Below are positions 46,444-55,918 of a stretch of DNA of 64,000 nt, in pieces. The DNA lies in NCBI GenBank assembly GCA_029204225.1, contig CM055093.1, forward strand, positions 29,463,777 to 29,527,776, given 5' to 3'. This DNA comes from Diphasiastrum complanatum (Eukaryota > Streptophyta > Lycopodiopsida > Lycopodiales > Lycopodiaceae). Below the pieces are notes generated by a model. The model saw nothing but the letters and a program-made list of their open reading frames with translations. It did no database searches and was not told where the DNA came from. The translations under genes and the position numbers were made by a program. Position 1 is the first letter of the stretch. Each line of letters starts with the position of its first letter.

Positions 46444-46610
46444 AGGAGAAGTGACGGGGAATGTTGAACCAACCATCATGGTGGGAACATCTTTATCAAA
46501 TGCTGAATGCTTGCTCCTAATGAGGGGAAGAAAATTACTTGAGGGGTCTAGAAGATAAATGGCATACTCATCAAAGGAGACGGAAGCTGTAGCGTGAAGA
46601 GAATGAACAT
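46444..46610 (-). CDS. Unidentified candidate exon b (167 bp)
   Basis: Minus strand, acceptor …GATAG| and donor CCT|GTAAAC. Translation: VHSLHATASVSFDEYAIYLL, DPSSNFLPLIR, FDKDVPTMMVGSTFPVTSP. It has ordinary protein-like composition and no transposon motif. It could follow the candidate exon at 46700-46811, but the donor needed for frame agreement (GTTA|GTAGAG at 46696) is not the best one. I do not recognise the protein. Confidence 0.45.
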
Positions 46611-46699
46611 CTATCATCAGTAAATGAAAAGAAATTCAGATGTCAAAGCAATAGCAAGAATAGAATATTATGAACAGAAACCAATTTTTCTCTACTAAC

Positions 46700-46811
46700 C
46701 TGAGTGTCATCTCCATAACATCGAACATGAATTGGAAATGGGGCTATAGTTCCATCTAATAGATATACCCATCCTACAAGTTCTTGAGAGATAGGTAAGA
46801 TCATTGATAAC
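46700..46811 (-). CDS. Unidentified candidate exon a (112 bp)
   Basis: Minus strand, acceptor CTACTAG| and donor CAG|GTTAGT. Translation: LSMILPISQELVGWVYLLDG and TIAPFPIHVRCYGDDTQ. It lies in the THO6 intron on the same strand. Placing it in the THO6 transcript would create an immediate stop given the phase of the 40-bp THO6 exon, so it probably belongs to another gene or a captured gene fragment. Confidence 0.45.
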
Positions 46812-47358
46812 CTAGTAGAGAATGAGAGAAGCAGTTACATGTAGTTCGTTCAGATCTACAGTCTTGAGCCACAAGATCTGGCTATATGGCCTCCTAAGGT
46901 GTTTGCACCATCTTTCTAGCCTTTTTGGTTCCTCTTTTTCAAAAAGCCGTAGGAAAGCCTGTATATTCATTTGTTTCTTGCTGAATTTTGATAACTTATT
47001 GCTTTTGAGTTGCTAAACCTCTTTTAAAGGTAGGTCATTGAAGATCCAGGCTAGTAGGCCACAACAATTTGTGAGAATTGATTTCTTTTGGCTAGCATGT
47101 AACGAGAGAAACTCAATTGCTGATTTTTTAAGGGACAAGTAGTATAAAGCTTAGATTTTGTGGTAGAAGGTTATATCCAACCAGTTCTTGACGGAATTAT
47201 AGGGTTCCGAACTATGTTAGTGCTTTTGTGCATCAATTTTGCTTTCACCCTTATGCAAAGAGGCCTAGTTTGCTGATCTTTGCAAGTTTTTGGCTACTTT
47301 GTGCATAGAGGCTTGCTTAAAAGCTTTTACCTTTTGCCAAGCATGTCTCATCTGTAGT

Positions 47359-48326
47359 CTAGCCATGATTCTCAATAGCATTTCCAGCAAGGGTGATCTC
47401 ATGCAATACATAAGCCTTCGCCCAAATCATGCGAGCTAACATGGTGGTCTGCAATCGTGAAATGCTGGCCCAATGTGAAGAGGAGAGGCCTGTACACCAA
47501 ATCTTTGCTGCATACAAGGCTGAAGGGGTGACAATGGTGTCAAAAAGTCTCCACTTACTCGAGGCATCTCGAATGGACTTACGGAAGCAAAATCTCTCCA
47601 ACTAAGGTAAGTGTATGAAAGAACTACATATAGAGGCTGTCCATCAAAAATAAGCTCCCGGCGCTGCATGAAAGCCCGAGAAGTGTTGAAGACCATGACT
47701 TTGGTCTTCAAAATGTTCACCCCTAAGCCCCACCGGGTACAAAAAGTCTATAAGCAATCCAACTGAGTCTGTAATCCCTCTCTGGTGTGAGAAACTAGTA
47801 CCACATCATCCGCATAGAGGAGGATAGCAATCAGAATATCACCAAGTCTACAACCGTCCCCGCGACATTGAGAAATGACCATCTCCAACTCATCAATGTA
47901 TAGTCCAAAGAGAACTGGTGAAAGAGAGCACCCCTGCTTAACCCCAATAGTACTCCAAATCTGCTCAAAAATGACACTGCTATGACGAAAGCAACCCTCT
48001 CATTGAGAGCCATGACAGCTAGAATAATATCAATCGAGAAGCCCAGGTCACTGAGTCTCTAGATAAGCAGTGAGCGTGGGACAAAGTCAAAGGCTTTCCT
48101 GAAGTCCACAAAACAGCAGTAAACCTTTTTCTTCCTATGCCTAACTTTCTCAATAATAGCTCAAAGTGTCAAGATATGATCAATAGTGGAGTAATGAGTG
48201 CGGAACCCTGCCTGCCCCAATGCATGCAATCTCCTAGACTCTACCTCCGTACTAACTGCAAACTGAAGGATGGTGCCATAAAACTTTGTGAGAATATGCC
48301 CAATCATGATAGTGCGGTAATTACTG
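47359..48326 (-). mobile_element. LINE-D fragment (reverse transcriptase region)
   Basis: Minus strand from 48326: NYRTIMIGH, LHALGQAGFRT, CCFVDFRKAFDFVPRS, LLYADDVVLVS (about 47825-47793), RWGLGVNILKTKVMVFNTSR, SYTYL, MERFCFRKSIRDASS and QTTMLARMIWAK. It is nearer to LINE-B than to LINE-A. Both ends are missing, including the 3' end. The 5' side is cut by a copia LTR. Frameshifts are present. Confidence 0.85.
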
Positions 48327-48971
48327 TGAAAAGTTATGATCCAAAATGACTTAATGGATCTTTGATCTTGGGCCTATTTGATCAACACATCTAGAAATAG
48401 CTAGAAGGTAGAAATCAACAATTTTAGCATGCTAATCTTGCATAAATCACTTAGATCTGATCATGAACATAAAAATAAAATAAGGTATTGTCCCTATGCG
48501 TACAACAGCATCAGCCTACTGTCCTTCACACACGTGGATTCAAGATCTACAAGAAAATCAATATTCTACACATAGAAACTCAAGATACATGAGAAAATGA
48601 CATGAGATGGACATAGAATCAACAAAGATGAATTCTTCACACAAATGATCAACAAATGAAATTGTTCTCCACGCAAGCACAGTAATTTATAGCAGCCAAA
48701 ATTTCATTTCGCCCTATTCTCCAACTATGCCCTAAAATGGCAACTTCTAGGTACTTAACCAAAAACCTAGAAATTATGGTCCAAATGCAATGTACCAAAA
48801 TTGACCAATAGGAATGGGTCTAAGCACGACCTCATCGATATGTACCTGCTAAAAATAGTAATAACACTATTTAGAGCCTTATTGACAAATATGAAACTAA
48901 CTCTAAATTGAGATTTCATTTTGGCCTCCAAAAATGCCAAATATAATGTCGAGACTAGTTGACAATTTTCA
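48327..48971 (-). repeat. Copia-like LTR (645 bp) with adjoining polypurine tract
   Basis: Ends are TGAAAA…TTTTCA on the + strand. Immediately right, the minus strand reads a purine tract (GTTGAAGAGGGAGTG, 48972-48986), as expected 5' of a 3' LTR. The left flank is LINE-D coding sequence. A partner LTR was not found, so this may be the left end of a decayed minus-strand element running into 49-50 kb. Confidence 0.55.
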
Positions 48972-48986
48972 CACTCCCTCTTCAAC

Positions 48987-50229
48987 TAGTTTTAGCATAG
49001 TTTTAACCATACTACTTTGATCCAACTTTAGAATGATCTCCATCCTAAGTATAGACCTCCTTTCTAAGGTTTTAAAGTAACTTCCATAATTGATATAGCG
49101 AATAGTGTCCACATGGGATGGTTCACTATTTCTTACATCAATTTTACATGTCAAGATGTAACTAGAACATGAAGAACGAAATAGAAAATAAATGAGAATG
49201 ATTCCAACTTTGAACTCTCTAAAAAATAATAGCAACCGAACAATAAATGTGAGTGATCAACCAATACTTGCATGCATCCTCCCTCTTTGTCCATTCTTGC
49301 CATGTATCCACCATGAAAATCAATGAATGAGCCTCCATCTCCATCTTGCCATAAGATATCACTTGATGACTTGACCATCAATGAGTGACCTCCAATAGCT
49401 TCATTTCCATCAGCAAAACCAGCCAAGAATGCTAGTACAACTCCACCATCAGAATGATGCAAAACAACATAGCTAGTTTCAGCATATCTTGACAATTTGC
49501 ACACATTCACATGAGATTGCCAAAACATATGATAAAACAAGTAAAGTAGACTTGAAGACATACACTTCCATGTTGAGGCAGTATTGGGATGGGCAATAGA
49601 GATATAGTGAAATACCTTAGATAACCAAGGTGGAACAATGCAAGTTGAGAACCAAGTCAACATTATATACTCTTATGGCGTGAAGACCTTATCATATATG
49701 TAAAGATGAAATTGAAAGGAGATGCATTATGTCACATGAAGTACAACAAATTATTTGATTGACATATGACCACATTGATAGTTGAAATTTTGGTGATAGA
49801 ACTATTGCTTGTGGTGGCCAAACTTCTTTGATTATTTTCATTATTAAAAAAGGTGAGGCATTGACTTCGTTTATACCTCATGTTCGACAACCAAGTGTGA
49901 TCAAACTAGATACACTCTATCTGCCGTGAAGCGGTCCGGGCATTAAACTCCCAAGGGAGGAAAATAAGCCCCCGCTCCGCAAATCTGATGATGTCCAACG
50001 AGAGGTCCAGGTAAGGTGATCCGACACCCTCAACAAAGGAGAGGACTCAGAGGAAAATACCAATAAAATGAATACAAAGATAACCCTAGGCCACTATTTA
50101 TACCCCACGTACAGAAGGGCCAAGTGGTAAACCCTAGCAATTGGGATTAGGGAGGACCAGGATTAGTGCTTAACCAGTCCATAACGAATACAAAGTCGAG
50201 ATGGGCAATGGAAAGGGCATAAAATGGAT
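48987..50229. other. Unassigned, possible remains of the copia-like element
   Basis: A minus-strand frame open for 170 codons (49151-49663) contains YVVLHHSDGGVVLAFLAGFA and GGHSLMVKSSSDILWQDG but no family I recognise. A second purine-rich stretch (GACAAAGAGGGAGG on the minus strand, about 49275-49288) lies inside it. The segment 49920-50210 has LTR-like features (ctatttataccccacg), but I found no second copy. Confidence 0.35.
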
Positions 50230-51190
50230 GTGGACATTCCATTAACTGTTCAGAGTTATACGAAAGAGTTTGATTTTGAGATGACCCGTTTAGCATGATT
50301 TCATGTTGTGCTAAGGATTTGTTGGCACTCCATGCAAAAACCCTACATTGTCAAAGATACTCATGTATATGGGTTTCCGTACAACATTAGGCTTCATTCC
50401 TTGCATGGCGAGCAAGCGTGCCCCCTAGCCCATTGGTCTCATCTCTGTAATTGCGTAACATACTTTGTGAGTACATGTATGATTGCTTTTACACGATACG
50501 TCGACTAGTGCTAGCAAGTGCAACATATGGCCTGCACAAAATAGTAATGCAACTAAAGTAAATCAAGAGATTAGCAAAGAGTTTGAGGACGTTTTTATCA
50601 ATGATTTGTCCTCTACATTACCCCTTATAGAAACCCTAACCATAAAATTGAATTAATCCGTAGATATTGTCTTGTCCATAAACCACCTTGCAGGATGAGT
50701 TTGAGAGAGAAGGAAGAAATAATGAAGAAGATATATGGCCAAAAAGGCAAATAAGGCCTAGTTTCTCACCCTTTGCCGCACCAATCATTCTTGTGCAAAA
50801 GAAAAACGGATCTTGGCATATGTGTAGATTATCAAGGCTTGAACAAGATCAATGGTAAGCATCAATAACCTATGCCACATATTAATGACTTACTAGAAGC
50901 TTTCCATGGTGCTATTGTGTTGACTTGAAGACTAGATACCACCAAATAGAATTTGTGAAGAGGATGTGCACAAGATTGTGTTCCAAATTTGATTTGATCA
51001 CCACAAGTTGCTTGTTAAGATGTTTAGATTGACCAATGCCCCAACAACATTATGTTGATGAATGATGTGCTCAGGCCATTATGTGTAAGTTTGTAGTGAA
51101 ACTTACTCATGATATTTCGACTTTCACTGTTGGAGAGGTCTTACATGTGACCCATCTTGAAATTGTGTTGTCACTTCGAGTGAAAATGGT
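50230..51190 (+). pseudogene. Decayed Ty3/gypsy fragment (protease to RT)
   Basis: + strand, many stops. YTKEFDFEMTRLA and ICWHSMQKPYI…THVYGF line up with the Gypsy-F segment after its protease. FSPFAAPIILVQKKNGSW, CRLS/DYQGLNKI, FHGAIV…TRYHQIEF, FRLTNAP and HVTHLEIVLSL follow as RT motifs. It belongs to the Gypsy-1/F clade, is older, and is not functional. Confidence 0.75.
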
Positions 51191-53757
51191 CTATTTGCTA
51201 AGAATACAAAAAGTGAAATTGTCAACCACCGCCACCAATGCTGCTCCTACAAAAGCTTTGTGAGGTCCTAATGTCATAGGGGCTCTACAAGCCATAGAGG
51301 TCGACGCTATCTGAGCCCTAGAATCTGGCGCATGCCACCTCCAAAGGCATCAATCAAACGTTGCCAATCTACATCTCCTATAGACTGGCATACCTGAATG
51401 CCGATTGATTGGCCATCAATAGTGCCTAGGAGATGAGGCCTTAGTCTCTTTAAAGTGCTACAACATCCTTGGCCGCAAAAGTCACAGCACAGGTGCCTAC
51501 ACCCAAGCTGCCATAGTGGGCTCCTCCGTGTCAATCAGCTTTGCCGCTTGCCATATGCTGAAAATCTCTCTCAATAGCCAATACTGCTCAAAAGGAGGAC
51601 CTAAATAAAACCCTAATCGACAAGCCCTACCAAAACAACTAAAAAACCCTAAAAACTTGCCCTAGAAACCCTGAAACCCAAACATACATGCAGATAAAGC
51701 TATGGTGGCCGAATCTAGCATTGAGTGATCAACACCAAACACTAAATCGTAGCCCAACACATCGCCCCTAGGCCTAAAAACCATAAAAAAACACATGAAT
51801 GGGAGGTCATAAAAATATAAGCAATTAATGACCCTAAACTCAAATGGGAAGCAATATCACTAATGGGGATGTGACAAATAACATGGATACATATTTCTGA
51901 AAAACTTGAAAAAAGGTCAAATAACCACCATGCAAAAAAGGGACACCAAACGAATGCTATGGAGTTGGCTGAACCTACAGTTGTGCTCCGCACGACAATA
52001 AAACTCTGATTGCAAACTTGTTTCACTCGAATCGGATTTAGCCCATGGGCAATTCTGAATTGTATGAATCACCATGAATCATGGTTTAGAACTGGGTCCA
52101 TCCCAAAAGAATCAGATGAAAAAAAAAATTGCAAACTATTTTAGATATAGCGCTAAAAGATATCTAATCTATAAAGTTTCTTGTAGGTATTAGAGTGCTA
52201 GTGAATATGTACAGTCAATTGTTCCCTGTAGAAAATTGAAACCAAATTAGTGCTCCCAAAATCACAATGCGCATGACAATCTACACAGTCAAACCTCACA
52301 AACCACAATAATCAGTTTTATTTTCTAGACACTACAATGTTCCATCGTCTAAATCCATGTTCCAGCTTCCACTTCACATTGTAGTTTATTATTTACCCAT
52401 GATCTATAATATTTATCACACACTACACTGAGTAACCATTTTAATACAATTTAAAAAACTGAAAAGCAAAATCAAAGAACTACTAATGATTAGCATTTTT
52501 TTTTCAGGGTCCAATTCTTTTCGATTCAAATTGGACCCAAATGATTTATTGACGAATCGAGATCTGTTTGATGAATCGCGGTTCATGGAAACATTAATCG
52601 ATCACAGCAACAAGTTCTATAGGCATCCTCCTTCCCACTAGTCACTCCCTACCAAAAGCAGGCCACAATTGCTATATATATAAAGGCTCTTGTACAACAA
52701 CTTTATAAGATTTAAAAATAAAAAAACACTTCTGAACCAAAAGGTTTGAAATGGGTATCTACGATTGGGTCTCAAGGGCATGCACTAAAGTACATCAAAT
52801 CTTTACTATTGTCAATAGCATGTTATGTCCCAATTGCATCATTCCTGAATTTTCATGCATGTTGACAGTTTTTAAGATAGTACATGGTTCTAAATGATAA
52901 TGGGTTACATGGTCCTAGATATCTAAGTCTAACAAAAGACCCTTATTCTTCCATCTTCTTAATAATATCTCCTCCAATGCACCTATTGGCCCTCACACAA
53001 GTCACTTGGTGATAACCAAGTAGCAACTTCTTTCATTTTGTTGCATGTGATTTAATCTTAGTGAAGTGCAAATTTTTCAGTAGAGCCAGAAGAACCCAAG
53101 ATTTGTTGTGGACAAATTTCTTGTAATCCCCCAAGCTCAACAGACCCTACCAAAATCTTGTTTTGATGTAGCTCATTGAATACAAAAATCGATTCTAGCT
53201 ATTAGAGAATCATTTAGCATTCCATGGTTCAACAATGTTTGATAGTCAAAGGATTCATAGAAGTATTTAAATAGCAGAAGAATACGATTTCCATGAGATT
53301 TTTCATAAATATAAGGATACAAAATGTTCCTAAGCATTGTTCAAAGGGTCAATGAGACACATGAAGAAAAAATTAATTTCGTCTTCATGTGAGCTTTGAA
53401 AATGACAGTAGGCATAGATTTTTAAGAAATTATGAAAGATTGGTCCCATGCGTGCTTGTATAGCAGTGAGTAGGTGGAAGGGTGTGATAGAGAGAGATGT
53501 ACAATATGCACATGCATTGTCCAAGCAATAAAACAAAGAACAAGCATTCAAGCATGGCCAGACTTGTCTTTGATAAAGGATGTTCAAAATTGAGATCATA
53601 TAAATGACTGTACTACAAACAAAAATATTTCACCTTATTGTTATTTCTTTATAATCATTTAACAAGCTGGACATTGGGGTCACTGGAAACATAAGAGTCA
53701 TAACTAAACTATATGCTTTCACAATAAGAGTAATAAGGTGAGGATATTCATGCTTAC
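51191..53757. other. Probable THO6 intron, no gene seen
   Basis: AT-rich DNA. Features noticed: degenerate telomere-like words (aaaccct, about 51605-51680), TIR-repeat-like sequence at about 52030-52130 and 52500-52590, and an atatatata run at about 52670. A minus-strand frame at 51307-51534 (DVDWQRLIDAFGGGM) is not recognised. Confidence 0.45.
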
Positions 53758-53797
53758 CCCAAACTTTACATGTTCCATCTTCGGACCCAGTTATGAT
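53758..53797 (-). CDS. THO complex subunit 6 homologue, exon n (40 bp)
   Basis: Minus-strand mini-exon with acceptor TTTCAG| and donor GGG|GTAAGC. It encodes IITGSEDGTCKVW plus the first base of Asp: a WD40 repeat d-strand ending in the WD pair that is completed by the next exon. It matches the IITGSEDGT…W of plant THO6. Phase and length (40 + 125 + 114 bp) keep one frame across all three exons. Upstream exons (the N-terminal WD40 repeats) were not found and may lie beyond the right edge. Confidence 0.8.
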
Positions 53798-54361
53798 CTG
53801 AAAGAAAAAAGCCCTACCATTAGACTCATATCAGAAGGCAATGAGATTTCTCTCACAACATGTTATAGCTTGTAGAGAAGTCTATTTCTCCTATCAACAT
53901 AAATCAGCAATAGAAAATAGACATTCTACTAAAGCAAGAACCTTCTTTCATGAAAACGCTCCTTTAAATTAAACAAAATTCAAAATTGTTACATTTTATA
54001 GAGGACTATAAAACATGTGAAATTCAAGAGAAGTAATATTGTCCTAATCTACAAAGCCCCCATCCAAAAGTCATTTTCAAATATCAATGCACATTGCAAA
54101 CCTCGGTGGTTAAAAAATGCGACCATACTTGTTAGGCACACATTATGACAAAATCCAAGTTTTTCAAAAGAGATTGAGAAAAAAGGTTTATCACTCTATG
54201 GTTCAAATAAGCTGTCAGCATATACACGATTCGCATACACTATATGTACATAAGCTATGGATTGCAATTTTTGATAGACACACAATAGTCAATGTTGGCG
54301 CTTGCAATAAGATCTATTAAAAGTATGCTGGACATAATATATTTATCTAATTTAAAATAGT
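53798..54361. other. Probable THO6 intron, no gene seen
   Basis: AT-rich sequence immediately upstream of the 40-bp exon. No motif recognised. Confidence 0.45.
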
Positions 54362-55104
54362 TGCAGCGAATCGCGATTCGCTAGGTTCGCAATTCGCGAA
54401 TCACGATTCAAAACCCAGAATCATGAAAAAAAGAATAAAAAAATTTGGAAAAATAGCTTATGGCTGAAATTTTTTTAGGGGAGCAATGGTCAAACCAGCA
54501 TTTTGCCTCCCATAAGTGCATTAGATAGGGCACAAACAAATCTTATTTTCAGTAGCTATTTGGTTGTTATTTGCTTTGGTTCTCAGTAAATGTTAATGCT
54601 ACAGTTTGGGCTATCAACTCTATGGATGATGATCACTTTTGCAATCATTTCACTGGAGATGTGAGTGCAATGTGCATACAATTGGGGGGCCGGGCCATAA
54701 ATATTGGGCCCTTATCGGCGTGTATTTGGACCCCTATTTTTATCTACGGGGGGGTGCAAGGGGGGCAATGCCCCCCCTGCTACTGTCGTTGGGGTACAAT
54801 TGCTCTACAGTTCTCTGTCTCTATCCCACTGGAACCTCTGTGATCGTAACGAACAGGCTAGAGGTTAGTTTTGAATTTTTATCCTTGACAAAACCCAACA
54901 TGGATTAATTCACCTAAACTGGACCATCTTGTACCCAAAACATTTGGTAAACTACACAGTAATAATGCTCTTAATTAGAGCTTTCATCTGATACCCATAT
55001 TGCCCAAAATAAAAAAATTTAAAAATCAAAAAAAAAATTGATTCTAAACGATTCTAGGAAAATTCCGAATCGCAATCCAGAACCGCGATTCTGAATTGCA
55101 ATGC
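54362..55104. mobile_element. TIR-like repeat, possible non-autonomous DNA transposon
   Basis: The left end gttgcagcgaatcgcg and the reverse complement of the right end (gttgcattgcaattcaga, then atcgcg) share GTTGCA and are followed on both sides by clusters of gaatcgcgattc-type palindromes. A-rich stretches lie just inside each end. The centre (about 54600-54840) is GC-richer and has no transposase motif. A clear target duplication could not be read, so the limits are approximate. Confidence 0.45.
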
Positions 55105-55136
55105 AACTATTAAATAGACAAGCTGGTACGACATAT

Positions 55137-55367
55137 GTGCCGTGGGTGCCGTACAGGTGTTGTGGGGTTTCTGATCCACGGCACCCACGGCACGTGTGAA
55201 ATTAATTTTTTAATTAAAAAAAGTCCCCATAAAATAGAAAAAATCCCCAAAATTAGAAAAAAACAAAAACAAAAACTAATAAAAAAAAAATGTCGTACCA
55301 CGGCACGTGTGTCGTGGTATGGCACCTGGTACGGTACCTACACCCCCACGGCACGTGTGCCGTGGGG
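55137..55367. repeat. Hairpin-rich segment built from CACGGCAC words
   Basis: The 16-base word gtgccgtgggtgccgt (55137-55152) is exactly reverse-complemented at 55178-55193. A second hairpin has 11-base arms ccccacggcac / gtgccgtgggg (55344-55354 and 55357-55367) with a two-base loop. Further copies of ccacggcacgtgtg lie between. Lies against the broken 3' end of LINE-B. Confidence 0.7.
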
Positions 55368-55439
55368 AACTATGAATTATATTTGATGAACTATGAAAGG
55401 CCTATGAAGGTCCCTTGTGGACATGTGTAGATGATGAAA

Positions 55440-55918
55440 GGTCTCTTTGCGACACATCTAGGGTCCTCATAAGATATCAAGGTAGAAAGAGTAACAAGGT
55501 GCTCTCTGAACAAGCAGTAGTACCACCCCCGAATCTCATAGTAGGCTGGACATCTGAAGAGGAAATGTGACTCGTCCTCAATCTCATGCATAACACACAT
55601 GCTACAAAGCCGGTCCTCTCGTGGGGTGCCACTGTATCTGTCGGTCTCAATGGCCAGCTGATGTGAAGAAACCCGAAACTGACCCATCGCTATCCGCAGA
55701 CTATCTGATATACTCCTCAGCAAGTAACCGGATACTATGGGGCAGCCAGCCGGATCAAGAGATAGAAAGTGTGTACGATAAAACTCACCCTTGGTCCCCA
55801 ATGGACCCTGCCAAGAGATATGAAGATATGATCTGTAAAGGAGGCCTCTGATGTACTGGTGGGTGCCCGCAGGTAGGTCACTGATCTGGATACCCAATGT
55901 GGAGAGGAGACGGCAAGC
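55440..55918 (-). pseudogene. LINE-B ORF2 C-terminal knuckle region (truncated)
   Basis: After the amber codon at 55919-55921 the same frame continues: GIQISDLPAGTHQYIRGLLYRSY, SHQLAIETDRYSGTP, CSMCVMHEIEDESHFLFRCPAYYEIRG (CxxC…H…C knuckle). It ends in CVA, where LINE-A continues CVGLLLRE. The remaining codons (to 55391) are non-LINE sequence. Confidence 0.85.

Noticed and set aside
46444-46811. Treating the two candidate exons as THO6 exons
   Set aside because: The phase after the 40-bp THO6 exon would read an immediate stop in candidate exon a, whereas the THO6 exons join perfectly without them.
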